Origin: Aureimonas sp. AU22 | GTDB taxonomy: Bacteria; Pseudomonadota; Alphaproteobacteria; Rhizobiales; Rhizobiaceae | Assembly (NCBI RefSeq): GCF_001463745.1 | Contig: NZ_BBWJ01000037.1 | Coordinates: 28,701 to 92,700, forward strand | DNA: 64,000 nucleotides | Direction of reading: 5' to 3' | Notes under the pieces: model-generated | Databases searched by the model: none | The model's input: only the letters and a program-made list of their open reading frames with translations | What the model was told of the DNA's origin: nothing | Made by a program: the position numbers and the translations under genes | Shown: one piece after another, positions 9,161 to 17,785 of the stretch | How positions within the stretch are numbered: the stretch's first letter is position 1 | Layout: the number at the start of each line of letters is the position of its first letter

Positions 9161-9180
9161 GCGGGGCGCCGGGGCCCCGC
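9161..9180 (-). terminator. Intercistronic hairpin after the TRAP binding-protein gene
   Basis: Seven-base stem GCGGGGC / GCCCCGC with a 6-base loop, lying between the dctP stop and the dctQ start on the same transcript. Such structures can protect the upstream mRNA or partly end transcription so that the binding protein is made in excess. No T-tract, so complete termination is unlikely. Confidence 0.4.
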
Positions 9181-9255
9181 GTGACGTTCGGCGCGGAAAG
9201 GATGGCAAGCGGCCGCGCCGCGCCCCGGTCTCGCGGGACGCGGCATGGAGGGGCG

Positions 9256-10230
9256 TTACTGGACGGCGCGGATGGCGTCGTAGTCGGCCTGGCGGTAGCC
9301 GTAGGTCTCCAGCGGCGCCTTTTCCTTCACGTTCTTCTCGAAGTCGGCCTTGTCGACCTCGACGACGTTGAGGCCCTTGTCCTTGAAGGTCTGGACGAGC
9401 TTCGCCTCGCGCTCCTGCACGATCTTGGTGGCGCGCTCGGCGGCCTCCAGCGTCACCTCGGTGAAGATCTTCTTGTCCTCGTCGGAGAGCGAGGCCCAGC
9501 GGGTCTGCGAGATCACGGTGTTCAGGTGGTCGACGATGTGGCCGGTGAGGGCGATCGTCTTCTGCACTTCGTAGAACTTCTTGGCCTCGATGGCGGTGAG
9601 CGGATTTTCCTGCGCCTCCACCGTGCCGTTCTGAAGCGCCAGATAGACCTCGGCGAAGGCGATCGGCGCTGTGTTGGCGCCGCAGGCGCGCGGCATGGCG
9701 AGATAGGCCGGCACGTCCGGCACGCGCATCTTCACGCCGGCGAGGTCGGCGCAGGTCTTGATGTCCTTGTTCGCCGTGGTGTGGCGCGTTCCGTAGTAGG
9801 TCACGGCCGTGATGTGATGGCCGGACTCTTCCTCGTAGCCCGCCGCGAGTTCGCGGAAGATGTCGCTCTTGGTGTAGGCGAGCAGGTGCTCGGGATTGCG
9901 GAAGATGTAGGGGTAGTAGGTCACCCCGATCGGCGTGAACTCGCGCGAGGCGAAGCTCGAACCGGAGATGATCATGTCCACGGTGCCGAGGGTCAGGCCC
10001 TGGTTGAGATCGGCTTCCTTGCCGAGCTGCGAGGCCGGGAAGACGCTGATCTCGTAGCGGCCGTCCGTGCGCTTCTTGATCTCTTCGGCCGCCCAGACGG
10101 ACTCGGTGTGGAAGGGTTCCGTCACCTCGTAGACGTGGCCCCAGGTGAGCTTGGTCTGCGCGAGCGCAGAGCCCGACATGAGGGTGGCAAAGGCCAGGGC
10201 GCCGAGCGCCCATGTCGTCTTCGTCATCAT
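9256..10230 (-). CDS. TRAP transporter substrate-binding protein, DctP/SiaP family
   Basis: 324 residues with a Sec signal peptide ending near SALAQ (about residue 25). DctP features include GHVYEVTEPFHTESVW near the mature start, VFPASQLGKEADL, and the conserved Arg of MRVPDVPAYLAM that salt-bridges the carboxylate of the ligand. The ligand is therefore likely an organic or sugar acid. ATG 10230 overlaps the stop of gntR by four bases; a second Met directly follows, and either could be used. Confidence 0.92.
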   Translation of the reverse strand: MMTKTTWALGALAFATLMSGSALAQTKLTWGHVYEVTEPFHTESVWAAEEIKKRTDGRYEISVFPASQLGKEADLNQGLTLGTVDMIISGSSFASREFTPIGVTYYPYIFRNPEHLLAYTKSDIFRELAAGYEEESGHHITAVTYYGTRHTTANKDIKTCADLAGVKMRVPDVPAYLAMPRACGANTAPIAFAEVYLALQNGTVEAQENPLTAIEAKKFYEVQKTIALTGHIVDHLNTVISQTRWASLSDEDKKIFTEVTLEAAERATKIVQEREAKLVQTFKDKGLNVVEVDKADFEKNVKEKAPLETYGYRQADYDAIRAVQ

Positions 10231-11015
10231 GTTTCGTTCCTCCCGTTGATACCCGCGCCGGCCTTCGCCTTGCGCCGCGTTGGGGGCGCGTCCGGCATCC
10301 TCCCGCCGGCCTTGCCCATGCCGGCGTCCTCGCCGAAACTGTGTTGAAAGCGAAGCTGCGACTGGCGCAGGTGCTGGCGCATGGCGGCCTCGGCGGCTGC
10401 CGGATCTCCAGCGGCGATGGCGTCGCGCACCGTCCGGTGCTCGGCATGAGCCACGAGCCAGGTCTGCCCAGTCTCGAAATATTCCGAGAGACGCGCGAAA
10501 TAGGGTGTCATGCGCTGATCGAAGAGTTCGCCCACGAAGCGCGTGACCACCGCATTGCCGAGAATCCCCGCAACGGCGACGTGAAACTCGCGGTCCAGTG
10601 CGATGGTCTCGGGCGAGGGATGGTTGCCGCTTTCCATGCGCGAGAGAATGGCATCGAGCGCCGCGACGTCCGTCGGCGTCGCCTTCACGGTCGCCTCGCG
10701 CACGAGCGCGCTCTCGATCAACTCGCGCGCGCGCAGCAGTTCGAAGGGGCCCTCGATCTCGCCGCCGACCGGCTCGTCCGCCGGCGGCGCCGTGACGTAG
10801 ATGCCCGAGCCGACACGAATGCGGATGCGGCCTTCGACCTCCAGCGCGATCAACGCTTCGCGCACCGTCGGGCGCGAGATGCCGAGACGCTCGGCGAGTT
10901 CGCGCTCAGTCGGAAGCCGGTCGCCGACCCCGTACTCGCCCGACTCGATAAGAAGGCGGAGCTGGTCGGCGACCTGGCGATAGAGCCGGCGGGGTTCGAT
11001 GGCCTCGAGGGGCAT
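10227..11015 (-). CDS. GntR-family regulator, FadR/FCD type
   Basis: 262 residues. The winged helix-turn-helix covers about 1-75 (LPTERELAERLGISRPTVRE), followed by an all-helical FCD domain with metal-site residues such as FHVAV. First gene of the TRAP operon and coupled to dctP by an ATGA overlap, so it is very likely a local autoregulator responding to the transported acid. A longer frame starting at 11063 would begin inside the operator, so ATG 11015 was chosen. The C-terminal 30 residues are basic and low-complexity, longer than usual. Confidence 0.9.
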   Translation of the reverse strand: MPLEAIEPRRLYRQVADQLRLLIESGEYGVGDRLPTERELAERLGISRPTVREALIALEVEGRIRIRVGSGIYVTAPPADEPVGGEIEGPFELLRARELIESALVREATVKATPTDVAALDAILSRMESGNHPSPETIALDREFHVAVAGILGNAVVTRFVGELFDQRMTPYFARLSEYFETGQTWLVAHAEHRTVRDAIAAGDPAAAEAAMRQHLRQSQLRFQHSFGEDAGMGKAGGRMPDAPPTRRKAKAGAGINGRNET

Positions 11016-11043
11016 GCCGCAACAGCCCTCCCAAGCCGCGCGT

Positions 11044-11070
11044 TGGCCAATTGATCTGACCAATTGGCCA
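11044..11070. promoter_or_regulatory. Operator of the gntR-TRAP operon
   Basis: Perfect 10-base inverted repeat TGGCCAATTG / CAATTGGCCA around a 7-base centre, located 29 bases upstream of the gntR start. The centre TTGATCTGACCAA is itself a near-palindrome of the TTGGTC-N-GACCAA kind used by FadR-type GntR regulators. The site therefore contains nested dyads. It most likely binds the GntR protein encoded just downstream. Promoter elements on the minus strand were not resolved. Confidence 0.75.
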
Positions 11071-11107
11071 GATACTGTCCGGCTGTGTCGCTTTCGTCAA
11101 GCCGGCG

Positions 11108-12148
11108 TTACCGAGGCTTGTCCAGACCCAGGAACCGCGCCGTATCCGGATCCACCGGAATGCCTTCCGCCGTCCGCCGCGCTTCCACGTCCCACTCGCG
11201 ATCGCCGGGCGCCATGACCTTACCGCCCTCCACTGGCGGAACGGCCCGCAGCGCTTCGAGATAACGCCGCATGCCGTCGGCGAAGAGTGCCGCCCCGGCG
11301 AAGCGTTCGGGATCGAGCGCGAGGAAGAAGTGTCCCATGTTGCGAGGGGTGCTGTAGTCGACGTCGCCGACCATCGGGATGAATTCGTGGTCGAGCGTGG
11401 TGCCGTTGAGGATGCCCGTGAACAGCGTGGCGACGCCGGCCAGCGCGGCGCCCTTGAAGCCATAGCCTTCGCCGCCGAGCGGCAGCAGCATGTCGGCCTC
11501 TTGCGGGTCGCGCGTGGCCAGACCCTGCGTGTCGGCCGCGACGCCGGCCGGCAGCATCTGCCCGAGCGAACGATAGAGGAGCACCCGGTTCATCGGGATC
11601 GAGGAGGTCGCCATGTCGAGGAGCCACGGCTTCTGTCCCTCTACCGGCGCTGCGAAGGCAAGCGGGTTGGTGCCGTGGAAGGCCTGCGTTCCGTCGAAGA
11701 GACCCACCACCGAATCGGTGTTGGTGGTGGCAAAGCCGATCATGCCGGCCTCGGCGATGGCCAGCGCATAGGCGCCGGCGGCTCCGAGATGGGACGAGCG
11801 CACGGCGCCCACCGCACCGATGCCGCTTTCCCGGGCGATCTCGACCGCGAACGCCGCGGCGCGATAACTCGTGAGATGGCCGAGACCGTCGTCGCCGTCC
11901 ACGGTCCCGGTTCCGGCCGCGGTGCGCCTGACCGAGACGTTGGGGCGCGGATTGACGCGTCCGCCGGCGATGACCTTGCAGTAGTGGGGAACGAGCCGCA
12001 CCCCGTGGCTGTCGACGCCGACGCGCGAGGCATGCATCAACGCCCGCGTGGTGGCGTCGACGGCTTCGCTGGAGGCTCCCGCCCCTTCGAGCGCCGCCCG
12101 GACGCTGAGCTTCAGTTGCGCCGCGTCGACCAAGATCGCGCTCGTCAT
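11108..12148 (-). CDS. Ldh2/malate-lactate dehydrogenase family oxidoreductase
   Basis: 346 residues from ATG 12148, which follows GAGGAAAC; an upstream in-frame ATG at 12178 lacks a site. The protein has the Ldh2 fold signature: ASRVGVDSHGVRLVP with the catalytic His, DGDDGLGH, the SSHLGAAGAYA segment and the NTNPLAFAAP-like stretch at HGTNPLAFAAP. Family members reduce or oxidise 2-oxo acids, delta-1-piperideine-2-carboxylate or ureidoglycolate with NAD(P). Its position upstream of the TRAP operon on the same strand and divergent from a hydroxyacid dehydrogenase suggests sugar-acid or hydroxyacid catabolism. The substrate is unknown. Confidence 0.88.
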   Translation of the reverse strand: MTSAILVDAAQLKLSVRAALEGAGASSEAVDATTRALMHASRVGVDSHGVRLVPHYCKVIAGGRVNPRPNVSVRRTAAGTGTVDGDDGLGHLTSYRAAAFAVEIARESGIGAVGAVRSSHLGAAGAYALAIAEAGMIGFATTNTDSVVGLFDGTQAFHGTNPLAFAAPVEGQKPWLLDMATSSIPMNRVLLYRSLGQMLPAGVAADTQGLATRDPQEADMLLPLGGEGYGFKGAALAGVATLFTGILNGTTLDHEFIPMVGDVDYSTPRNMGHFFLALDPERFAGAALFADGMRRYLEALRAVPPVEGGKVMAPGDREWDVEARRTAEGIPVDPDTARFLGLDKPR

Positions 12149-12317
12149 GTCCGTTTCCTCCACTCGTGCCGAATGCATCCGCGTAGCGCGATCAGGCCGC
12201 GCGGCGCAAACGCTCTGATCGTGGGGACGACGGGAGAAGCCGTTTGAGATCGGCGTCGATCACCGCTATCGCAGAGATCGGAGGCAGACCCCGTCGCTGA
12301 GCCTCCGGGGAGGACGA

Positions 12318-13343
12318 ATGAGCGAACGACCCTTGGTGATCGTCGCGCCGCATCCGCGCGACCTGGACATGATCTTCACGCCCGATGCGCTGGTCCGGTT
12401 CCGCGAGCGCTACGAGTTGGTGGAAACGACGGCCGGCGAGATCGACGCCCTGCCGGCCGATTCGTTGGCGCGGGCGCGCTACCTCGTCGGCCAGCCCGAC
12501 ATCTCGGACTCGCTGCTGGCGGCGATGTCGGGGCTCCGGGCCATCGTGAACGTCGAGGGCAACTTCACCGACAACATGCCCTATCAGGCCTGCTTCGAGC
12601 GGGGCATCCACGTTCTGATCACGAGTTCGGTCTTCGCCGAGCCGGTGGCGGAAATGGGCCTCGGCATGGCGCTGTCGCTGCACCGGCAGATCGCGGAAAG
12701 CGACGCCGCCTTCCGGCGAGGGGCCGAGGTCTGGGGCCTCGACGGCAACGGGTCCGCACGGCTCCTGTCCGGTTCGAAGATCGGCATCGTCGGCTTCGGG
12801 GACCTCGGCCGTGCCCTTCATCGGCTGCTCCTCGGCTTCCGAGCCGATGTGCATGTCTACGATCCCTGGCTGCCCGCCTCCGTCATCGCCGACCACGGCG
12901 CCGCGGCGGCGCCGCTGGAGGACGTTCTCGCGAACTGCGACACCGTGTTCGTCACCGCCTCCGTGACGGGCGACAACCAGCATCTCTTCGACGCTTCCGC
13001 GTTCGCCGCCATGAAGCCCGGTGCCGCGTTCGTGCTGCTGAGTCGTGCGGGGATCGTCGATTTCGATGCGATGCGCGAGGCGGCGCGGAGCGGGCGCATC
13101 AAGGTGGCGACCGACGTCTTTCCCGAAGAGCCGCCCACAACGGACGATCCCGTTCGCTCCACACCCAACCTTCTGCTTTCGGCGCATCGCGCCGGCGCCC
13201 TCGATGTCGTGTTCCAGCGCATGGGCGACATCCTCCTCGACGATCTCGCGCTGATGGACAGGGGGCTGCCCCCGGTTCGCGCCCGCCGCGCCGAGCGCGA
13301 GACCGTCCGCCGCATGCGCTCCAAACCCGTCTCCAAAAGCTGA
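12318..13343 (+). CDS. D-isomer-specific 2-hydroxyacid dehydrogenase
   Basis: 341 residues behind GGGGAGGACGA. The NAD-binding motif is GIVGFGDLG, followed by the catalytic-domain elements LLSRAG (substrate Arg), DVFPEEP (catalytic Glu) and LSAHRAGA (catalytic His, where most family members have H-I-A-G). The protein is related to glycerate/phosphoglycerate-type dehydrogenases, but the exact 2-hydroxyacid is unclear. It is followed after 10 bases by a FucU-family gene, an uncommon pair that points to a sugar-derived substrate. Divergent from the Ldh2-type dehydrogenase across a 169-base region. Confidence 0.88.
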   Translation: MSERPLVIVAPHPRDLDMIFTPDALVRFRERYELVETTAGEIDALPADSLARARYLVGQPDISDSLLAAMSGLRAIVNVEGNFTDNMPYQACFERGIHVLITSSVFAEPVAEMGLGMALSLHRQIAESDAAFRRGAEVWGLDGNGSARLLSGSKIGIVGFGDLGRALHRLLLGFRADVHVYDPWLPASVIADHGAAAAPLEDVLANCDTVFVTASVTGDNQHLFDASAFAAMKPGAAFVLLSRAGIVDFDAMREAARSGRIKVATDVFPEEPPTTDDPVRSTPNLLLSAHRAGALDVVFQRMGDILLDDLALMDRGLPPVRARRAERETVRRMRSKPVSKS

Positions 13344-13353
13344 GAACCGTTCC

Positions 13354-13800
13354 ATGCTGAAGAACATCCCACCGATCGTGACGGCCGACCTCCTCACCAT
13401 CCTCGCCGAGATGGGGCATGGCGACGACCTCGTGCTGGTCGATCGCAACTATCCCGCGGAATCCACCGCCGCCGAGACGGTGACCGGCACCTGCGTCCAG
13501 CTTTCCGGTGTCGGCACGACCGAGGCCGCAAAGGCGATCCTGTCGCTGCTGCCGCTCGATTCGTACGTGGACGCACCGGTCCGCCTGATGGCCGTCGTCG
13601 GCGATCCCGACGCCACCCCCGACGTGCATCGCGAGATGCAGGAGGTCGTGAATGCGGCCGAGGGCAAGGCGATCACCATCGAGCGCGTCGAGCGCTTCGC
13701 CTTCTACGACGCGGCGAAGTCGGCCTATGCCGTGGTGCGCACCAGCGAGGCCCGGCCGCACGGCTGCTTCATCTTCAAGAAGGGCGTCATCTTCGATTGA
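13354..13800 (+). CDS. RbsD/FucU family sugar mutarotase-like protein (variant)
   Basis: 148 residues, the family length. The N-terminal GHGD (21-24) with the catalytic His22 is kept. The conserved C-terminal tyrosine of the Y-[AG]-N motif is replaced: this protein has ARPHGCF with His136, whereas the paralogue at 51182 keeps RHYGN. The usual FP-x-H-S segment is YPAES here. RbsD/FucU proteins interconvert sugar anomers. This copy may have changed substrate or lost activity. It is probably co-transcribed with the preceding hydroxyacid dehydrogenase. Confidence 0.85.
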   Translation: MLKNIPPIVTADLLTILAEMGHGDDLVLVDRNYPAESTAAETVTGTCVQLSGVGTTEAAKAILSLLPLDSYVDAPVRLMAVVGDPDATPDVHREMQEVVNAAEGKAITIERVERFAFYDAAKSAYAVVRTSEARPHGCFIFKKGVIFD

Positions 13801-13925
13801 TCGCGGAAGGAAATTTGACGGGCACAATCAGGTTTCCTACACGACGCGCGAGGGCCGGAACGAGCCCATGATACGGAGACCGGGAAGGCGGGCGTGTTCG
13901 CCCGTGCCCGGTCCGAGAGGCTGCC

Positions 13926-15680
13926 ATGCTCGCGCGTTTCCTTTCCTACTACGCTCCTTGGCGCGGGCTGTTCCTGCTGGATTTCTCCTGCGCCGTGGTG
14001 GCTGGACTTCTCGAACTCGGCTTCCCGATCGCGGTGAAGCTCTTCGTGGACGACCTCCTGCCGAGCGGCAACTGGGGCATGATCGTCCTGGCGTCGGCGG
14101 GGTTGCTGGGCATCTACGTCCTCAATACGGGCCTGATGGCGGTGGTCACCTATTGGGGCCATATGCTCGGCATCAACATTGAGACCGAGATGCGCCGCAA
14201 GGCCTTCGAGCATCTTCAGACGCTCTCCTTCGGCTTCTTCGACAACCAGAAGACCGGCCACCTCGTCGGTCGGCTGACCAAGGATCTGGAAGAGATCGGC
14301 GAGGTTGCTCATCACGGGCCGGAAGACCTCTTCATCGCCGTGATGACCTTCATCGGCGCCTTCCTTCTGATGCTGTCGGTGCATGTCGAGCTGGCTGTCA
14401 TCACCGCCGTGGTGGTGCCGGTCGGCTCCTGGGTGACGACGCGCTACGGCGCTCGGATGACCGCCACATGGCAGGCGATCTACGGTTCGATCGGGGACTT
14501 CAACGCCCGTATCGAAGAGAATGTCGGCGGTATCCGCGTGGTGAAGAGCTTCGCCAACGAGGAGCACGAGCGGGCCCTCTTCGCGCACAACAACACGAGC
14601 TATCGCTCCCGCAAGCTCGACGCCTACCGCATCATGGCTGTCAGCCAGTCGCTCAACTACCTGACCATGCGCCTGACGCAGGTGATCGTGATGCTGGCCG
14701 GCACCTGGTACGTGATGGCCGGTGAACTCAGCTACGGAGGCTTCGTCGGGTTCCTGCTTCTGGTCGGCGTGTTCTTCCGTCCGGTCGAGAAGATCGCCGC
14801 GGTGCTCGAAACCTATCCGAAGGGCATCGCGGGCTTTCGGCGCTACACCGAGTTCCTGGACACGGAGCCTGAGATCGCCGACGCGCCGGATGCGGTCGAA
14901 CTTCGCGGCGCCCGAGGCGCGATCGCCTTCCGCGACGTCCATTTCGCCTACAAGGATTCGCGACCCGTTCTGAAAGGGATCGACCTCGACATCCGACCGG
15001 GCGAGACCGTGGCCTTCGTCGGACCTTCCGGGGCCGGCAAGACGACGATCTGCTCGCTGGTGCCGCGCTTCTACGACGTCGACGGCGGCGCGATCCTGAT
15101 CGACGGGCAGGACATCCGTTCCCTGACGCTCGCGTCGCTTCGCCGGCACATCGGCATCGTGCAGCAGGACGTGTTCCTGTTCGGCGGCACGGTGCGCGAC
15201 AACGTCGCTTATGGCCGTCTGGGCGCCTCCGAGGCCGAGATCGCGCAAGCGATCGAGCGTGCTCACCTCGCGCAAACCGTCGCGGCCTTGCCGGACGGGC
15301 TGGATACCGTGGTGGGCGAGCGCGGCGTCAAGCTGTCCGGCGGTCAGAAGCAGCGCCTGTCGATCGCGCGCATGTTCCTGAAGAACCCGGAAGTGCTGAT
15401 TCTCGACGAGGCGACCTCCGCTCTCGACACCGAGACCGAGCGCGCCATCCAGGCCTCGCTTGCCGATCTCGCCCGGGGTCGCACGACGCTGGTGATCGCT
15501 CACCGTCTCTCGACGATCCGCCACGCCGACCGTATCGCGGTGGTCGTGGACGGTCATATCGCCGAACTCGGCACCCATGCGGAACTGATGGCGCAGGGCG
15601 GGGCCTATCTCCGATTGACGCAGGCGCAGGATCGCCTGCACCTTGGCGAGGACAGCGTGGCACGCCCGGCGGCGGAATAG
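13926..15680 (+). CDS. ABC exporter, fused permease and ATPase (MsbA/multidrug type)
   Basis: 584 residues: six-helix transmembrane domain about 1-310, then a nucleotide-binding domain with GPSGAGKTT (Walker A), LSGGQKQ (signature), VLILDEATSALD (Walker B) and IAHRLST (H-loop). Half-transporters of this layout work as homodimers that export lipids or drugs. The gene stands alone behind GAGAGGCTGCC. A small hairpin (13889-13904) upstream may end the FucU transcript. The substrate cannot be told from sequence. Confidence 0.93.
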   Translation: MLARFLSYYAPWRGLFLLDFSCAVVAGLLELGFPIAVKLFVDDLLPSGNWGMIVLASAGLLGIYVLNTGLMAVVTYWGHMLGINIETEMRRKAFEHLQTLSFGFFDNQKTGHLVGRLTKDLEEIGEVAHHGPEDLFIAVMTFIGAFLLMLSVHVELAVITAVVVPVGSWVTTRYGARMTATWQAIYGSIGDFNARIEENVGGIRVVKSFANEEHERALFAHNNTSYRSRKLDAYRIMAVSQSLNYLTMRLTQVIVMLAGTWYVMAGELSYGGFVGFLLLVGVFFRPVEKIAAVLETYPKGIAGFRRYTEFLDTEPEIADAPDAVELRGARGAIAFRDVHFAYKDSRPVLKGIDLDIRPGETVAFVGPSGAGKTTICSLVPRFYDVDGGAILIDGQDIRSLTLASLRRHIGIVQQDVFLFGGTVRDNVAYGRLGASEAEIAQAIERAHLAQTVAALPDGLDTVVGERGVKLSGGQKQRLSIARMFLKNPEVLILDEATSALDTETERAIQASLADLARGRTTLVIAHRLSTIRHADRIAVVVDGHIAELGTHAELMAQGGAYLRLTQAQDRLHLGEDSVARPAAE

Positions 15681-15691
15681 CCGCCGGGCGT
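15662..15691. terminator. Bidirectional hairpin terminator
   Basis: Perfect 12-base stem ACGCCCGGCGGC / GCCGCCGGGCGT with a 6-base loop, spanning the stop codon of the ABC exporter and lying just before the end of the convergent PfkB kinase gene. The strength of the stem and its position suit both transcripts. No T-tract is present. Confidence 0.7.
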
Positions 15692-15698
15692 CGCTTCC

Positions 15699-16730
15699 TC
15701 ACGCCGTCGGCATCTCGCGCCAGCCCCAGCGCTCGGCGAGTGCGAGGCAGTTCGCTGCTGTCTCGACGCTGCCCGTCGTGCCGACGCTGCGCAGCGATGC
15801 GGCCGCGCTGGCATGGGCGAGCTTGAGGCAATCGCCGACCGGCTGATCTTCGTGATGGCCGTACATGAAGCCGGCGGCAAAGGCGTCGCCGGCACCGTTC
15901 GCCCCGCGAACCTCGGACTGCGGTACGTTGACCGAGGGATGGCGATGCACCGTGCCGTTGCGCGTAAAGGCGACCGCCGCGCGCGGGAAGTGGATGGCAA
16001 GGACCTTGATGGCGCTCGCTTCCATGATGCGACGGCCGGCCGCCTCGCAGGCCGCGATGTCGGTCTGGCCGTCCCGGGTCGTCTGCGTGCCGGTGATCGC
16101 GCCGATCTCGTAGTCGTTGATGACCAGCGTATCGAGATGGGGCAGGCAGGGCTCGGCGAGTTCGCGCAGGCGCTCGGGCGCGATCTGCAGGAGCTCGAAA
16201 TTCGTCTCCAGCCCTGCCGTGCGCGCTGCCTTCAGCGTCGCAACCCAGCCGTTCACCTCGCCCTTCCAGGCATTGTCCATCACGTCGTGGATGCCCGGCA
16301 GGCCGAGATGGAAGATGCGCGCGGTGGTGCTTCCGAAGTCGAAATGGTCGGGCGAGAGGAGGGCGCTCGTGCCCTGGTGGAAGATATGCGTGCGCTTGCC
16401 GGTGTCGCGCGCGCTGTAGGCGTCGGTGTAGTTGGTGCGCCCACCCTTGATCACGCGCATGCCGCTGCGCTCGATGCCGTTCTCGTCGGCATAGCGAAGG
16501 AGGATGCGTCCGTCCTCGTCGTCGCCGACGCAGCCGATGGTGGCCACCGGCATCGACGGGTCGAGCCGGCGGATGTCGATGCCGAAGTTGCAGGCCGATC
16601 CGCCGCCCTCGACACTTTCCTCGAGGATGCGCGTGACGGTTTCCTCGACCGGCCAGCGGTCGAGGAGCTTGTTGTGGTCGGCGCACCAGGTTCCCCCGGT
16701 GAGAAAGCCGCGCCGCTGCGCTGCCGCCAT
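15699..16730 (-). CDS. PfkB-family carbohydrate kinase
   Basis: 343 residues. PfkB features: the Gly-rich substrate region GGGSACNFG (about 43-51), and GANGAGDAFAAGF with the catalytic Asp and anion hole. It phosphorylates a sugar, probably a ketose or ketose phosphate judging by context. Last gene of the frcB-frcC-aldolase-kinase operon, four bases after the aldolase gene. In the known Sinorhizobium frc operon the terminal gene is also a kinase, but this protein has a long N-terminal variant (GGTWCADHNK) and may act on a different sugar. Confidence 0.88.
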   Translation of the reverse strand: MAAAQRRGFLTGGTWCADHNKLLDRWPVEETVTRILEESVEGGGSACNFGIDIRRLDPSMPVATIGCVGDDEDGRILLRYADENGIERSGMRVIKGGRTNYTDAYSARDTGKRTHIFHQGTSALLSPDHFDFGSTTARIFHLGLPGIHDVMDNAWKGEVNGWVATLKAARTAGLETNFELLQIAPERLRELAEPCLPHLDTLVINDYEIGAITGTQTTRDGQTDIAACEAAGRRIMEASAIKVLAIHFPRAAVAFTRNGTVHRHPSVNVPQSEVRGANGAGDAFAAGFMYGHHEDQPVGDCLKLAHASAAASLRSVGTTGSVETAANCLALAERWGWREMPTA

Positions 16731-16734
16731 GGGG

Positions 16735-17742
16735 TCAGGCTCCCATTTTCAGCGACGGATCGGTGATCTCGAGATCCTCGGCCAGCGCCTTCTTCGGGCG
16801 GATGCCGTTCTTCTGGAGATGATCGTGGTAGGCCTTGGTCGCCTCCTCTGAGGAAACGTCGTCCTCGATCACCGAGCGCATGGCGCGCACGATGGCCTTT
16901 GAGTCCTCGGCAAAGAAGATCTTGCGGCCGAACAGGGCGACGCGCGCGCCGTAATTCTCGGCCTGCTTCACCATTTCCAGCGTGTCGCGGTTGGTCGACG
17001 AAGCGCCGCCCAGGATGCCGACGATGAGGTTGCCGGGGTCGAAGGACGCCAGCTCCTCGGTCGCCTTCGGGCCGTTGTAGACGACCTTCAGGAACTCCGG
17101 CCGGTCGTGCTTCGACACCCCGGCGAGGATCTTGGCGATGAAATCGTTGTTGTAGGTGTAGAAGTCCGAGCCCGGCGCCTTCACCTCGAACTGCGGATTG
17201 AACACCTCGAGGAAGTGGCGCACCCCGGACGCCGACGCCTCGTCGCGAAACTTCGCATAGGCCTCGATCGTACGCAGGTCCTGGTCGAGCTCGTTGAAGA
17301 AGGTCACGGCGTAGAGGCCGAGGTCCGAAACCGGCTTCACCCGGTCGAGGCGCGCTGTGCGGAAGGGCACGGTCGGCAGGTGCTTGTAGTTCGCGCCGCG
17401 CCAGTGCCAGATGTCGCTGCCGTCGTTGAGGCGCACGGCGGGCGTCACATCGGAATGGGCATAGGCGCCGCGCGACTGAAGGTGCTCGGCGGACGAAAGC
17501 GACGTCAGCATGATGTCGACGAGGCCGGACTGGACCATCTCCTCCATCGCGTCGCGATAGACCTTGAGCGGGCGCATGCGGCCCGTCGGCTTCCCCTCGG
17601 CGTCGTGCTCGGGGCCGGACACGCCGACGCCGAGCGCCATGTCGCCGTCCTTGGCGTCCGCGATGATGAAGTCCTTCGGCGTGTATTCGCCGCGCCGGAT
17701 GCGGGCGAGCTTGAGGTCCATGGTCTTGGCGGTTGTGGTCAT
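16735..17742 (-). CDS. Class I aldolase-like protein (DeoC/LacD/DhnA superfamily)
   Basis: 335 residues. The sequence suggests a TIM-barrel class I aldolase: a likely Schiff-base lysine in EFLKVVYNGP, an Asp/Glu pair in AVTFFNELDQD, and a phosphate-binding Gly-rich strand in NLIVGILGGAS. It is not a typical fructose-bisphosphate, tagatose-bisphosphate or LsrF protein to my recognition. Placed between the FrcC-type permease and the PfkB kinase, it would split a phosphorylated ketose made by that kinase. The family call is moderate and the substrate is open. Confidence 0.7.
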   Translation of the reverse strand: MTTTAKTMDLKLARIRRGEYTPKDFIIADAKDGDMALGVGVSGPEHDAEGKPTGRMRPLKVYRDAMEEMVQSGLVDIMLTSLSSAEHLQSRGAYAHSDVTPAVRLNDGSDIWHWRGANYKHLPTVPFRTARLDRVKPVSDLGLYAVTFFNELDQDLRTIEAYAKFRDEASASGVRHFLEVFNPQFEVKAPGSDFYTYNNDFIAKILAGVSKHDRPEFLKVVYNGPKATEELASFDPGNLIVGILGGASSTNRDTLEMVKQAENYGARVALFGRKIFFAEDSKAIVRAMRSVIEDDVSSEEATKAYHDHLQKNGIRPKKALAEDLEITDPSLKMGA

Positions 17743-17785
17743 GGGTATGCGCTCCGAGGAATGCGGGTAACGTGGTGGAGGGGGA

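Noticed and set aside
6136..9246. 1036-residue frame on the minus strand
   Set aside because: Only its last 344 residues are a gene (the dehydrogenase); the rest is an out-of-frame reading of the TRAP permeases.
12189..12221. CGATCAG / CTGATCG arms in the divergent region before the hydroxyacid dehydrogenase
   Set aside because: Short arms with a 19-base gap and no promoter context; too weak to list as a feature.
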